Positions 52,026-62,709 of a stretch of DNA of 64,000 nucleotides are shown piece after piece. Origin of the DNA: Paraplanobispora siamensis (lineage in GTDB: Bacteria; Actinomycetota; Actinomycetes; Streptosporangiales; Streptosporangiaceae); contig NZ_BOOJ01000008.1 in NCBI RefSeq assembly GCF_016863175.1, positions 186,001 through 250,000 of the forward strand, read 5' to 3'. The number at the start of each line of letters is the position of its first letter. Positions within the stretch are counted from its first letter, which is position 1. A model generated the notes under the pieces. It made no database searches. It was not told the origin of the DNA and saw only the letters and a list, made by a program, of their open reading frames with translations. Made by a program: the position numbers and the translations under genes.

Positions 52026-53015
52026 TCAGGCGGCGTCGCGCAGGGAGCGGCCGGTGTGCTTGAGGAAGACGTCGTCGAGCGTGGCCCGGTCGAGCGAGAT
52101 GGAGCGGATGGCCAGGTTCTCGGCCTCCAGCGCGCGCAGCAGCGTGGGCAGGCCGTGCTCGCCGTCGTCGAGGTAGGCGCGCAGGGAGTCGCCCTCCACC
52201 TGGGTCTCCTTGATGTACGGCTGCGCCGCCAGGACCTTCCGCGCGCCGTCCAGGTCGTCGAGCCGGAGCGTGACGACGTCGCCCGCGAGCTCCTTCTTGA
52301 GCTTCTCCGGGGTGCCCTCGGCGACGATCTCGCCGTGGTCGACGATGACCAGCCGGTCGCACAGCGCGTCGGCCTCGTCCAGGTAGTGGGTGGTCAGCAG
52401 GACGCTGGTGCCCTGGTCGCGCAGGGCGCGGATCTCGTCCCAGAGGTTGGCCCGGTTCTGCGGGTCGAGGCCGGTGGTGGGCTCGTCCAGGAAGACCAGG
52501 GGCGGCCGGTTCACCAGCCCGATGGCCAGCGAGAAGCGCCGCTTCTGGCCGCCGGAGAGGGTCTTGACCGGGCGGTCGGCGATCTCGCTCAGGCTGAAGG
52601 CGGCGAACAGCTCCTCCGCGCGGGCCAGGGCCTCCTTCCGGGACATCCCGGCGATCCGGCCCGCCAGGACAAGGCTCTCCCGGCCCGGGGCGTTGTCGTC
52701 CACGCCGCCGGCCTGGCCGACGTAGCCGATCTTCTCGCGGACCTTGGCGGCCTCCTTCACCACGTCGAACCCGGCCACTCTGGCCGTGCCCGAGGTGGGG
52801 ATGGTGAAGGTGGCCAGCATCCGGACCGTGGTGGTCTTGCCGGCGCCGTTCGGGCCGAGGCAGGCGAAGATCTCGCCCTCGTCGACGGCCAGGTCGATGC
52901 CCCGGACTGCCTCGACCTCCTCGGTCTTGCCCCTTCCCCGTTTGGCGATGAATGTCTTGCGCAGGTCGTGCGCCTCGATGATCACGTTTTCTCCGTTCGT
53001 CGGGATGTCGAGCAT
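52026..53015 (-). CDS. ABC transporter ATP-binding protein, DrrA type
   Basis: The 329-residue ATPase has Walker A GPNGAGKTT, signature LSGGQKRRFSLAIGL, Walker B LVFLDEPTTGLDP and the switch TTHYLDEAD. The extra C-terminal domain with LDDVFLKHTGR is the DrrA hallmark. ATG 53015 follows GGGAGGG. The frame is open to 53534 but that overlaps padR antisense-free coding on the same strand in another frame, so the longer version is rejected. Second gene of padR-drrA-drrB. Confidence 0.94.
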   Translation of the reverse strand: MLDIPTNGENVIIEAHDLRKTFIAKRGRGKTEEVEAVRGIDLAVDEGEIFACLGPNGAGKTTTVRMLATFTIPTSGTARVAGFDVVKEAAKVREKIGYVGQAGGVDDNAPGRESLVLAGRIAGMSRKEALARAEELFAAFSLSEIADRPVKTLSGGQKRRFSLAIGLVNRPPLVFLDEPTTGLDPQNRANLWDEIRALRDQGTSVLLTTHYLDEADALCDRLVIVDHGEIVAEGTPEKLKKELAGDVVTLRLDDLDGARKVLAAQPYIKETQVEGDSLRAYLDDGEHGLPTLLRALEAENLAIRSISLDRATLDDVFLKHTGRSLRDAA

Positions 53016-53086
53016 GAACCCTCCCGTCGTGGGAGGGGCAACAGGTTTTCGCGGTGCGGCTTCCTCCCGGGAAGGCCGCGGGGCGG

Positions 53087-53617
53087 CTAGGGCAGCTCGC
53101 CGTTCTTGACCCTGCCGACGCTCTCCTCGATCCAGGTGAGCTGGGCCTGGAGCTGGGCGGCGTGCAGGCGCAGGGTCTCGCTGATGTGCCGCGGGGCTCC
53201 GTAGGCGCTCTTGGCGGGGATCGCCCGTTCGAGCATCGCCAGGGAGGCCCGCAGCTGCTCCGCCCTGCCCTCCATCGCGGCGGTCAGGTCGGCGGGGGAG
53301 AGCCGGTCCATGAAGGTCAGCGCGACCTGGAAGGGGTCCACGATCGGCCGGACCTCCCACCAGTGCCGCATCAGCTGCATCATGAACTCGGCCCGGCCTG
53401 CCTCGGTGATCTCGTACACGGTCTTCCCGCCCCTGCCCTCCTCCACGCGGTGCAGCAGGCCCTCGTCGGCCATCTTGGACAGTCCGTGGTAGATCGAGCC
53501 GTAGGCCACGTTGGCCCACCCGTCGGCACCCCACGTCTCAAGGCGGCGCCGTACCTCGTAGCCGTGCAGAGGACCGTCGAGCAGCACACCGAGAAGGAGA
53601 ACACGCGTAGATGACAT
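53087..53617 (-). CDS. PadR-family transcriptional regulator
   Basis: The 176-residue protein begins STRVLLLGVLLDGPLHGYEV and has NVAYGSIYHGLSKMADEGLL, the PadR winged helix. The C-terminal half is the Vir_C-like helical region. ATG 53617 lies in an AT-rich palindrome that is probably its operator; a TTG at 53623 could also serve. It is the first gene of the operon with the DrrAB-like exporter and probably represses the whole unit. Confidence 0.92.
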   Translation of the reverse strand: MSSTRVLLLGVLLDGPLHGYEVRRRLETWGADGWANVAYGSIYHGLSKMADEGLLHRVEEGRGGKTVYEITEAGRAEFMMQLMRHWWEVRPIVDPFQVALTFMDRLSPADLTAAMEGRAEQLRASLAMLERAIPAKSAYGAPRHISETLRLHAAQLQAQLTWIEESVGRVKNGELP

Positions 53618-53632
53618 ATGCAAGTTTGTATA
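53617..53632. promoter_or_regulatory. PadR operator candidate at the padR start
   Basis: TATGCAAGTTTGTATA has the dyad TAT(G/A)CAA-N2-TTG(T/C)ATA. It overlaps the padR start codon and the downstream edge of an AT-rich -10 (TATATA near 53629-53634). This is the typical PadR operator position. Confidence 0.6.
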
Positions 53633-53710
53633 TAAATTTTAATACGCGGTCAAAACCTCCGCGGGCGCGCCGTCACCGGGGGCCACGGGTGGGAGCGTTC
53701 CGTGACCTCG

Positions 53711-53724
53711 TAGGATTGCCGCCA
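53711..53724 (+). promoter_or_regulatory. Leaderless promoter candidate for the SDR at 53724
   Basis: TAGGAT at 53711-53716 fits TANNNT and lies seven bases before ATG 53724. No ribosome site is visible. Confidence 0.45.
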
Positions 53725-54410
53725 TGTCAGCACGCCCCACCGCCCTGATCACCGGCGCGTCCCGGGGGATCGGGGCCGCCGTCGCGCACGCTCTGGCCCC
53801 CACGCACGACCTGCTACTCGGCGGGCGCGACCGCGAGGCCCTGGACAAGATCTGCGCGGAGCTGCCGGGCGCGCGGCCCTGGCCGGTGGAGCTGACCGCC
53901 GTCACCCCGGCCGACGTCGCCGGGATCGACCGGCTCGACGTGCTGGTGCACAGCGCCGGGGTGGCGCTCCTGGGCCGCGTCGAGCAGGCGCGGGCGGAGC
54001 TGTGGCGGCGCACGATGGAGATCAACGTGATCGCCGTGGCCGAGCTGACCCGGCTGCTGCTGCCCGCCCTGCGCGCCGCGCGCGGCCAGGTCGTGATGAT
54101 CAACTCCGGCGCCGGGCAGCGGGCCAACCCGAACTGGGTGCCGTACGCCGCCAGCAAGTTCGCCCTGCGCGCCCTGGCCGACGGGCTCCGGCTGGAGGAG
54201 CCGGACCTGCGGGTCACCACGCTCTACCCGGGCAGGGTCGACACCGACATGCAGCGCGGGGTCCGCGAGCAGGAGAAGGGCGCCTACGAGCCGGAGCGCT
54301 ATCTCAGCGCCGACTCGGTGGCCAGGGCCGTCCTGTCGGCGGTGACCGCCTCGCCGGACTCCTACGTCACCGAGATCACCGTCCGCCCCGCCGTGGGGCC
54401 GCTCACCTGA
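53724..54410 (+). CDS. Short-chain dehydrogenase/reductase
   Basis: The 228-residue classical SDR has the cofactor motif TGASRGIG (residues 10-17), HSAG in place of NNAG, and catalytic Ser/Tyr/Lys in MINSGAGQ and YAASK. Arg residues after strand 2 (LLLGGRDRE) suggest NADPH. It stands between the PadR-exporter operon and the hut operon. Its leaderless promoter suggests separate expression. Substrate unknown. Confidence 0.88.
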   Translation: MSARPTALITGASRGIGAAVAHALAPTHDLLLGGRDREALDKICAELPGARPWPVELTAVTPADVAGIDRLDVLVHSAGVALLGRVEQARAELWRRTMEINVIAVAELTRLLLPALRAARGQVVMINSGAGQRANPNWVPYAASKFALRALADGLRLEEPDLRVTTLYPGRVDTDMQRGVREQEKGAYEPERYLSADSVARAVLSAVTASPDSYVTEITVRPAVGPLT

Positions 54411-54434
54411 CGGCCGAGCGCCCCGGCTCGCCAA

Positions 54435-54450
54435 TGAATGACTCCATTCA
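54435..54450. promoter_or_regulatory. Hut operator 2 (TGAATG-N4-CATTCA)
   Basis: TGAATGACTCCATTCA is a perfect 6+4+6 palindrome with the same half-sites as the element before hutU. It abuts the -10 box CATAAT (54451-54456), which lies six bases before GTG 54463. The arrangement would block a leaderless promoter. Confidence 0.75.
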
Positions 54451-54463
54451 CATAATGGAGGGG
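54451..54463 (+). promoter_or_regulatory. Leaderless -10 of the M20-hutF-hutI operon
   Basis: CATAAT differs from TATAAT at one position and lies six bases before GTG 54463. GGAGG lies only two bases before the GTG, too near to be a normal ribosome site. Confidence 0.45.
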
Positions 54464-55731
54464 TGTTCGACGAGATGTGGGGTGCCATCGAGCACCTCGG
54501 ACGCGACGGCCGGACCGGGGGCTACCTGCGCGACGCGTGGTCGCCAGCCGACCTGGAACTGCGCGAGTGGTTCCGGCAGGAGGCCGGCAGGCGCGGCCTC
54601 GACCTGGAGCACGACCGTAACGGCAACCTGTGGGCCTGGCGGGGCGACCCGTCGGCGGGGGACGGGGTGGTCACCGGCAGCCACCTCGACTCCGTACGGC
54701 AGGGCGGCGCCTTCGACGGCCCCCTCGGGATCGTGTCGGCCTTCGCCGCCCTGGACCTGCTCGACGAGCGGGGGGCCGAACTCGCCCGGCCGCTGGGGAT
54801 CGCCTGTTTCACCGACGAGGAGGGGGCCAGGTTCGGCGTCCCGTGCATGGGCTCCCGGCTGCTCACCGGCGTCCTCGACCCCGACCGGGCCCGCGGCCTG
54901 ACCGACGACGCCGGCGACAGCCTGGCGGAGGTGCTCCGCCGGGCCGGCCGCGACCCCGGCGCGCTCGGCCGCGACGAGGAGACGCTGCGCCGCGTCGGCG
55001 TCTTCGTGGAGCTGCACGTCGAGCAGGGCCGGGGGCTCGTCCACAGCGGCGACCCGGTCGGCGTGGCCAGCGCGATCTGGCCGCACGGGCGCTGGCGGTT
55101 CGACTTCCGCGGCCAGGCCAACCACGCGGGCACCACCCGCCTGGAGGACCGTGACGACCCCATGCTGCCCTTCGCCCGCACCGTGCTGCAGGCCCGCGCC
55201 CTCGCCGAGCGGGCCGGCGTGGTGGCCACCTTCGGCAGGCTCCACGTCTCGCCGGGCAACGCCAACGCCGTCCCCGGCCTGGTCAGCGCCTGGCTCGACG
55301 CCCGCGGCGGGGACGAACGGGCGGTGCGGGCGCTGGTCGGGGAGCTGACCGCCTTCTCCGGGGCGGAGGTGAGCACCGAGTCCTGGACCCCGGCCGTCGA
55401 ATTCGGCGCCGCCATGCGCGACCGCCTCGCCACCGTGATCGGCGCCGCGCTCGCCCGCCGTACGGCGCCGCCGGAGACCGGGGCGCCCGATCCGGCCGCA
55501 CCAGTGCCCGAGGCCGCCGCGGCCGACCCCGCCGCACCGGTGCCGGTGCTGCCGACGGGGGCCGGGCACGACGCCGGGATCCTCGCCGCCGCGGGCGTCC
55601 CCAGCGCGATGGTGTTCGTGCGCAATCCGACGGGAATCTCTCACTCCCCCGAGGAACATGCGGAAAGATCCGACTGTCACCTCGGAGTCGCCGCCCTCGC
55701 CGCAGTCTTGGAGGACCTGTGCCGGAGCTGA
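54463..55731 (+). CDS. M20-family amidohydrolase (allantoate amidohydrolase/N-carbamoylase-like), in hut operon
   Basis: The 422-residue metal enzyme has the dimetal ligands in TGSHLDSVRQGGAFDG, FTDEEGARFG and ELHVEQG, plus GHDAGILA and HSPEEH near the C-terminus, the allantoate amidohydrolase/beta-ureidopropionase pattern. Annotators usually call it allantoate amidohydrolase. Here it is the first gene of a hutF-hutI operon behind a hut operator, and no HutG is present, so it may hydrolyse N-formylglutamate. An Ala/Pro-rich insert with two ADPAAPVP-like units (about 334-366) is unusual. The last 13 bases overlap hutF. Confidence 0.85.
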   Translation: MFDEMWGAIEHLGRDGRTGGYLRDAWSPADLELREWFRQEAGRRGLDLEHDRNGNLWAWRGDPSAGDGVVTGSHLDSVRQGGAFDGPLGIVSAFAALDLLDERGAELARPLGIACFTDEEGARFGVPCMGSRLLTGVLDPDRARGLTDDAGDSLAEVLRRAGRDPGALGRDEETLRRVGVFVELHVEQGRGLVHSGDPVGVASAIWPHGRWRFDFRGQANHAGTTRLEDRDDPMLPFARTVLQARALAERAGVVATFGRLHVSPGNANAVPGLVSAWLDARGGDERAVRALVGELTAFSGAEVSTESWTPAVEFGAAMRDRLATVIGAALARRTAPPETGAPDPAAPVPEAAAADPAAPVPVLPTGAGHDAGILAAAGVPSAMVFVRNPTGISHSPEEHAERSDCHLGVAALAAVLEDLCRS

Positions 55732-57071
55732 CCTACTGGTGCGAGCTGGCCTGGCTGCCGCCGGGCGAGGTCGTCGCCGGCGTCCTCGTCGAGATCTCGG
55801 GATCGCGGATCACCGCCGTCACGCCCGGGATGGCCGAGCCGCCGGCCGGGGCGACCAGGCTGGCCGGGCTCACCCTCCCCGGCCTCGCCAACGCGCACTC
55901 CCACGCCTTCCACCGGGCCCTGCGCGGGGCGGCCCAGACCGGCAAGGGCAGCTTCTGGACCTGGCGCGAGCAGATGTACGGCGTGGCCGGCGCCCTGGAC
56001 CCCGACTCCTACCTCCGGCTGGCCAGGGCGGCCTTCGCCGAGATGGCGCTGGCCGGGATCACCTGCGTCGGAGAGTTCCACTATCTGCACCACGCACCGG
56101 GCGGCACGCCGTACGACGACCCGAACGCCATGGGCCACGCGCTCGTCCAGGCCGCCAGGGAGGCGGGGCTGCGCATCGCGCTGCTGGACACCTGCTATCT
56201 GACGGGCGGGGTGCGGGCGCCGCTGAGCGGCGTCCAGCTCCGCTTCGGCGACGGCGACGCCGAACGCTGGGCCGTGCGCGCCGAGGCGCTGGCCGCCGCC
56301 TACGCCGGTGAGCCGGACGTCGAGATCGGCGCGGCCATCCACTCGATCCGCGCGGTCCCGCCCGAGCAGATGCCCACGGTCGCCGCGTTCTCCCACCACC
56401 ACGCCGCCCCGCTGCACGCCCACGTGTCCGAGCAGCGGGACGAGAACTCCTCCTGCGTGGAGCAGTACTCCGCCACGCCCGTCCAGGTGCTGCACGAGCA
56501 CGGCGCGCTCGGCCCCCGCTCCACGGCCGTGCACGCCACGCACGTGTCCGAGGTGGACATCGCGCTGCTGGGCCAATCCCGCACGCACGTGTGCATGTGC
56601 CCCACGACGGAGCGCGACCTGGCCGACGGCATCGGCCCCGCGCGGGCGATGGCCGAGGCGGGTTCGCCGATCACGCTCGGTTCCGACAGCCACGCGGTCG
56701 TCGACCTGTTCGAGGAGGCCCGCGCGGTCGAACTGGACGAGCGGCTGGCCACCGAGCGGCGCGGGCACTGGCGGGCCGCCGAGCTGCTCCAGGCCGCCAC
56801 CGTCACCGGGCACGCCTCGCTGGGCTTCCCCGACGGGGGGATGCTGTGCCCCGGGGCCTGGGCCGACCTGGTCTCCGTCCGGCTGGACTCGGTCCGCACG
56901 GCGGGCGTCGGCCCGCCCGCCGAGACCGCGGTGTTCGCCGCGACGGCGGCGGACGTGCACTCAGTGGTCTCCGGCGGCAGGCAGACCGTCGCCGAGGGCC
57001 GTCACATCCTGGGCGACGTCGGCGCGATGCTCGCCGAGGCGATCCGCGAGACACGGCGGGTGAGGGCATGA
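55719..57071 (+). CDS. hutF: Formimidoylglutamate deiminase
   Basis: The 450-residue amidohydrolase-superfamily enzyme converts N-formimidoyl-L-glutamate to N-formylglutamate and ammonia. Metal ligands are seen in [24 protein letters not shown] and GSDSHAVVD. The sequence [11 protein letters not shown] is a family landmark. GTG 55719 overlaps the M20 gene. The stop overlaps hutI (ATGA). The five-step route thus goes through N-formylglutamate and needs a deformylase. Confidence 0.94.
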   Translation: MPELTYWCELAWLPPGEVVAGVLVEISGSRITAVTPGMAEPPAGATRLAGLTLPGLANAHSHAFHRALRGAAQTGKGSFWTWREQMYGVAGALDPDSYLRLARAAFAEMALAGITCVGEFHYLHHAPGGTPYDDPNAMGHALVQAAREAGLRIALLDTCYLTGGVRAPLSGVQLRFGDGDAERWAVRAEALAAAYAGEPDVEIGAAIHSIRAVPPEQMPTVAAFSHHHAAPLHAHVSEQRDENSSCVEQYSATPVQVLHEHGALGPRSTAVHATHVSEVDIALLGQSRTHVCMCPTTERDLADGIGPARAMAEAGSPITLGSDSHAVVDLFEEARAVELDERLATERRGHWRAAELLQAATVTGHASLGFPDGGMLCPGAWADLVSVRLDSVRTAGVGPPAETAVFAATAADVHSVVSGGRQTVAEGRHILGDVGAMLAEAIRETRRVRA

Positions 57072-58246
57072 CCACTCCGGAGAAGGGGGCCCGGGCGGGG
57101 AGCACGTTGTTCGACCGGATCGGCCTGCTGTACACGGGGGATCCCGGCCGCGAGGAGATCGAGCAGGCCGCCCTGGTCGTCGAGGACGGCCGGGTGGCGT
57201 GGACCGGCCCGGCCGGGCGGGCCCCGGACGCCGACGAACGCGTGGACGTCGAAGGGCGCTGCGTCATCCCCGGCTTCGTCGACAGCCACGCCCACCTGGT
57301 CTTCGCCGGGGACCGCACCGCCGAGTTCACCGCCCGGATGTCGGGAGAGCGCTACACCGCCGGGGGCATCCGCACCACGGTCGCCGCGACCCGGGCCGCC
57401 TCCGACGACCTCCTCGCGGAGCGGACGTCCCGGCTGGTCGCCGAGATGCTCGCCCAGGGCACGACCACGGTCGAGATCAAGAGCGGCTACGGCCTGAGCG
57501 TCGACGACGAGCGCCGCTGCCTGCGGATCGCGCGGGGGTTCACCGAGGAGACGACCTATCTGGGGGCGCACGTCGTCCCGCCGGACGCCGCCTCCGCCGA
57601 CGACTACGTCCGCACGGTCACCGGGGAGATGCTCCGGGCCTGCGCGCCGTACGCCAGGTGGGTGGACGTCTTCTGCGAGCGCGGAGCCTTCGACGCCGAC
57701 CAGACCAGGGAGATCCTGACCGCCGGGATCAAGGCCGGGCTCCGGGCCCGCCTGCACGCCAACCAGCTCGGCCCGGGGCCGGGGGCGGCCATCGCAGCCG
57801 AGCTGGGGGCCGCCTCCGCCGACCACTGCACCCACCTGTCCGACGCCGACGTCGAGGCGCTCTCCTCGGCCGGGGTGGTGGCCACCCTGCTGCCCGGCGC
57901 CGAGTTCTCCACCCGCTCGCCGTACCCCGACGCCCGCCGCCTGCTGGAGGCCGGGGTGACCGTCGCGCTGGCCACCGACTGCAACCCGGGTTCCTCCTTC
58001 ACCTCCTCCATGCCGTTCTGCGTGGCGCTGGCGGTGCGGGAGATGGGCATGACGCCGCTGGAGGCGCTCAGGGCCGCCACGATGGGCGGGGCCCGCGCGC
58101 TGCGCCGTACGGACGTCGGGACGCTGCGGACGGGGGCCCGGGCCGACCTGGTGGTCCTGGAGGCCCCGTCGTACGTCCACCTGGCCTACCGCCCCGGGGT
58201 ACCCCTGGTGGCGCAGGTCTGGCAGGGGGGCCGCCGTCAGGCGTGA
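57068..58246 (+). CDS. hutI: Imidazolonepropionase
   Basis: The 392-residue enzyme opens the imidazolone ring of 4-imidazolone-5-propionate to formimidoylglutamate, the third step of histidine degradation. It has [34 protein letters not shown] and [10 protein letters not shown], which carry the zinc ligands and substrate contacts. Length is a little under the usual 400. ATG 57068 overlaps the hutF stop. The substrate comes from HutU, encoded 9 kb upstream. Confidence 0.96.
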   Translation: MTTPEKGARAGSTLFDRIGLLYTGDPGREEIEQAALVVEDGRVAWTGPAGRAPDADERVDVEGRCVIPGFVDSHAHLVFAGDRTAEFTARMSGERYTAGGIRTTVAATRAASDDLLAERTSRLVAEMLAQGTTTVEIKSGYGLSVDDERRCLRIARGFTEETTYLGAHVVPPDAASADDYVRTVTGEMLRACAPYARWVDVFCERGAFDADQTREILTAGIKAGLRARLHANQLGPGPGAAIAAELGAASADHCTHLSDADVEALSSAGVVATLLPGAEFSTRSPYPDARRLLEAGVTVALATDCNPGSSFTSSMPFCVALAVREMGMTPLEALRAATMGGARALRRTDVGTLRTGARADLVVLEAPSYVHLAYRPGVPLVAQVWQGGRRQA

Positions 58247-58450
58247 ACCGCCCACGGTGGGTATGCGGATTCGATCGCGGGCCGCGGCATCCTCCTTGAG
58301 GAGGAAAGCGAAACCATTCTGTGGGCGTAGTCCTTTAGGGAATCTTTGCCCTGGACCGCACGTTGATTGAGCAAGCGGCGTGTCCGTTCGCGCGGGGCGT
58401 GGAGCGAGCGGACGGGCAGGCCATAAGCAGGCGGAACGAGGTGCCACCGA

Positions 58451-59389
58451 ATGGCAAGGCCGACGGGGAATCGCATGCAGGATCAGCAGGTCTCGGACCG
58501 AGACCTGCTGGGGACCTACCTGGCGGAGATCGGGCGGGTCCCCCTGCTTACCGCGGAGGAGGAGGTCGAGCTCGCGAAGCGGATCGAGGCCGGCCTCTTC
58601 GCGGAGCAGTTGCTGGACAGTGGGTTGACGGAACCGCGAATCGCGGACGCCGCCGATGAGGAGCTGGAACGGCTGGCCATTTCGGGGCAGCGGGCCAAGG
58701 ACGAATTCATCCAGGCCAATCTACGTCTTGTGGTGGCGGTCGCGCGCAAATACTCCGGACGGGGAATGCCGCTCATCGATCTGGTCCAGGAGGGGAACCT
58801 GGGACTGGTGCGGGCGGTGGAGAAATTCGACTATCGGCGTGGTTACAAGTTCTCGACCTACGCCACGTGGTGGATCCGCCAGTCCGTGGGACGCGCGATC
58901 CACGAGCAGGCCCGCCCGGTCCGGCTGCCGACCCACGCGGGGGAGCAGATGACCAGGCTGATGCGCGTCCGCCGCGACATGCTCGCCGAGTTCGACCAGG
59001 AGCCGACGGACGCCGATCTGGCGGCGGTGCTGGAGCTCCCCATCGAGCGGGTCCGCGAACTGCGCCGCTGGGCCTCCGACCCGGTCTCGCTCCAGCTCGG
59101 CGTGGGCGACGAGGACGAGACCGAACTCGGCGACATGATCGCCGACGAGACCTGGGCGGACCCCGAGCAGCAGGCCATGGACATCCTCGAGCGCGAGCGC
59201 CTCGAGGAGTGGCTGACCGGCCTCGAAGGCCAGACCCGGGAGATGCTCCGCTGGCGCTACGGCCTGATGGACGGCCGCGAGCACACCCTCACCGAGGTCG
59301 GCGAACGCTACGGCATCGGCCGCGACCGCGCCCGCCGCATCGAACGCGACGCCCTGGCCCGCCTGCGCAAGATGGCCATGGCGGCCTGA
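58451..59389 (+). CDS. Sigma-70 family RNA polymerase sigma factor (group 2, HrdB-like)
   Basis: The 312-residue factor lacks the long N-terminal region 1.1 of the principal sigma. Region 1.2 begins RDLLGTYLAEIGRVPLLTAE. Region 2 has FIQANLRLVVAVARKYSGRG and YKFSTYATWWIRQSVGRAI, region 3 is VRLPTHAGEQMTRL, and region 4 is TLTEVGERYGIGRDRARRIE. The recognition helix differs from the HrdB consensus (GRDRARRIERDAL for VTRERIRQIESKT), so its promoters may differ too. ATG 58451 is used; ATG 58475 is possible. A strong terminator follows. Confidence 0.93.
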   Translation: MARPTGNRMQDQQVSDRDLLGTYLAEIGRVPLLTAEEEVELAKRIEAGLFAEQLLDSGLTEPRIADAADEELERLAISGQRAKDEFIQANLRLVVAVARKYSGRGMPLIDLVQEGNLGLVRAVEKFDYRRGYKFSTYATWWIRQSVGRAIHEQARPVRLPTHAGEQMTRLMRVRRDMLAEFDQEPTDADLAAVLELPIERVRELRRWASDPVSLQLGVGDEDETELGDMIADETWADPEQQAMDILERERLEEWLTGLEGQTREMLRWRYGLMDGREHTLTEVGERYGIGRDRARRIERDALARLRKMAMAA

Positions 59390-59410
59390 CCTCTTCTTTT
59401 CCCGTTCTCC

Positions 59411-59436
59411 GGCCGTACGGGTCTGCCCGTACGGCC
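59411..59436 (+). terminator. Hairpin terminator of the sigma factor gene
   Basis: GGCCGTACGGG, loop TCTG, CCCGTACGGCC: a perfect 11-bp stem, 22 bases after the stop. There is no U-tract. Confidence 0.75.
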
Positions 59437-59897
59437 GCGTCGTATCCGGCGGGGTTGGCGCCGGTACGGCGCGGAACACAGACCAAGGCCTGGCGCCGGT
59501 ACGGCTCCAGCGTCGTCAACGCCGAACCCGCTGCGACGCTGCCCTCGCCCACGCTGCCCTGCACCGGGACCAGCTCACCTGGCGCCGGTACGGCGGGGCG
59601 GGGAGCGGTGGCGGTCGGCGCCGTTGTACGGCGGGCAGGGCCGGGGCGGCGGGGCTTTCCCGGGCGCCCAGCGTGCGTCCTGATGCTGAAGCGCAGGTGC
59701 GGGGCCGGTTCAGGATGGGGCGCCGTTGCCTTGCGGCCATGCCGGCGGGAAGGAGCGCAGGGCGGGGCGCCGTACGTCCACATGAAGTGTGACGGGCTCT
59801 CCGATGAGGAGTCGAGGCGTCAGTCGATGCCGCCCTCGACGCTATCGACGGGACCGTCGGGGCGTGAGCGTCCCGGGGCAGCGGTGGTGAGAACGGC

Positions 59898-59930
59898 GGC
59901 GGCCGCCGCGGACGATCCGCGGCGGCCGCC
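59898..59930 (-). terminator. Hairpin terminator of furA-katG
   Basis: GGCGGCCGCCGCGGA, loop CGA, TCCGCGGCGGCCGCC: a perfect 15-bp GC-rich stem, 21 bases after the katG stop on the minus strand. Confidence 0.8.
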
Positions 59931-59951
59931 GGAGTGACCCGGACCTTCTGA

Positions 59952-62207
<2,256 letters not shown>

Positions 62208-62216
62208 TCACGGTGC

Positions 62217-62654
62217 TCAGGAAGCTTTGGCGGTGGAACAGTCGGGGCACAGCCCCCAGTAGACGACCTCGGCCTCATCGATCGAGAAGCCGTTGTCGTC
62301 GGACGCTGTCAGGCACGGCGCGTGGCCGACCGCGCAGTCGACGTCGGCGACGGCACCGCAGGACCGGCACACGACGTGATGGTGGTTGTCCCCGACGCGT
62401 CCCTCGAACCGGGCCGGGCTGCCGGCCGGTTCGATGCGCCGGACGAGCCCCGCCGCGGTGAGCGCGTGGAGGGCCTCGTACACGGCCTGAAGCGAGATAT
62501 GGCCTACACGGTCGCGCACCCCGGAAGCGATGGTCTCGACGTCGAGGTGGTCACCGTCCCTGACGGTCTCGAGCAGCGCGACGCGAGCAGCGGTCACCCG
62601 CAGTCCCGCACCACGCAGCTCCTCGGCGGGGGTCGGATTCCCGGGTGCGCTCAT
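62217..62654 (-). CDS. furA: Fur-family regulator (FurA/CatR type)
   Basis: The 145-residue protein has the Fur winged helix (RVTAARVALLETVRDGDHLD, then HISLQAVYEALHALTAAGLV) and the metal-binding HHHVVCRSCGAVADVDC. A second CPDC is near the C-terminus. FurA-type proteins repress themselves and katG and are released by peroxide. ATG 62654 is preceded by an AT-rich region with a 13-bp direct repeat. The arrangement furA-katG is classic for actinobacteria. Confidence 0.95.
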   Translation of the reverse strand: MSAPGNPTPAEELRGAGLRVTAARVALLETVRDGDHLDVETIASGVRDRVGHISLQAVYEALHALTAAGLVRRIEPAGSPARFEGRVGDNHHHVVCRSCGAVADVDCAVGHAPCLTASDDNGFSIDEAEVVYWGLCPDCSTAKAS

Positions 62655-62678
62655 GGCGCCAAACCTACTGCCATAAAC

Positions 62679-62708
62679 ACGAACGATACAAGATAACGAA
62701 CGATGCAA
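62679..62708. promoter_or_regulatory. Candidate FurA-binding direct repeat
   Basis: ACGAACGATACAA (62679-62691) recurs as ACGAACGATGCAA (62696-62708), 17 bp apart. The region is AT-rich and lies 25-54 bases before the furA start. On the coding strand the repeat reads TTG(C/T)ATCGTTCGT. This is the expected place for FurA/CatR autoregulation. Confidence 0.6.
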
Positions 62709-62709
62709 G

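Larger units (their letters stand above)
59390..59951. other. 562-bp non-coding gap with repeats and two terminators
   Basis: No gene is credible. The 15-mer TGGCGCCGGTACGGC occurs at 59456-59470, 59491-59505 and 59580-59594. The left end holds the sigma gene terminator and the right end the katG terminator. Several frames stay open by chance but lack family-like sequence and ribosome sites. Confidence 0.6.

Noticed and set aside
58247-58450. Search for a sigma-dependent (ECF-type) promoter before the sigma factor gene.
   Set aside because: GGAAAGCGAAAC near 58301-58312 hints at a -35 box, but no matching -10 was found, so no promoter is claimed.
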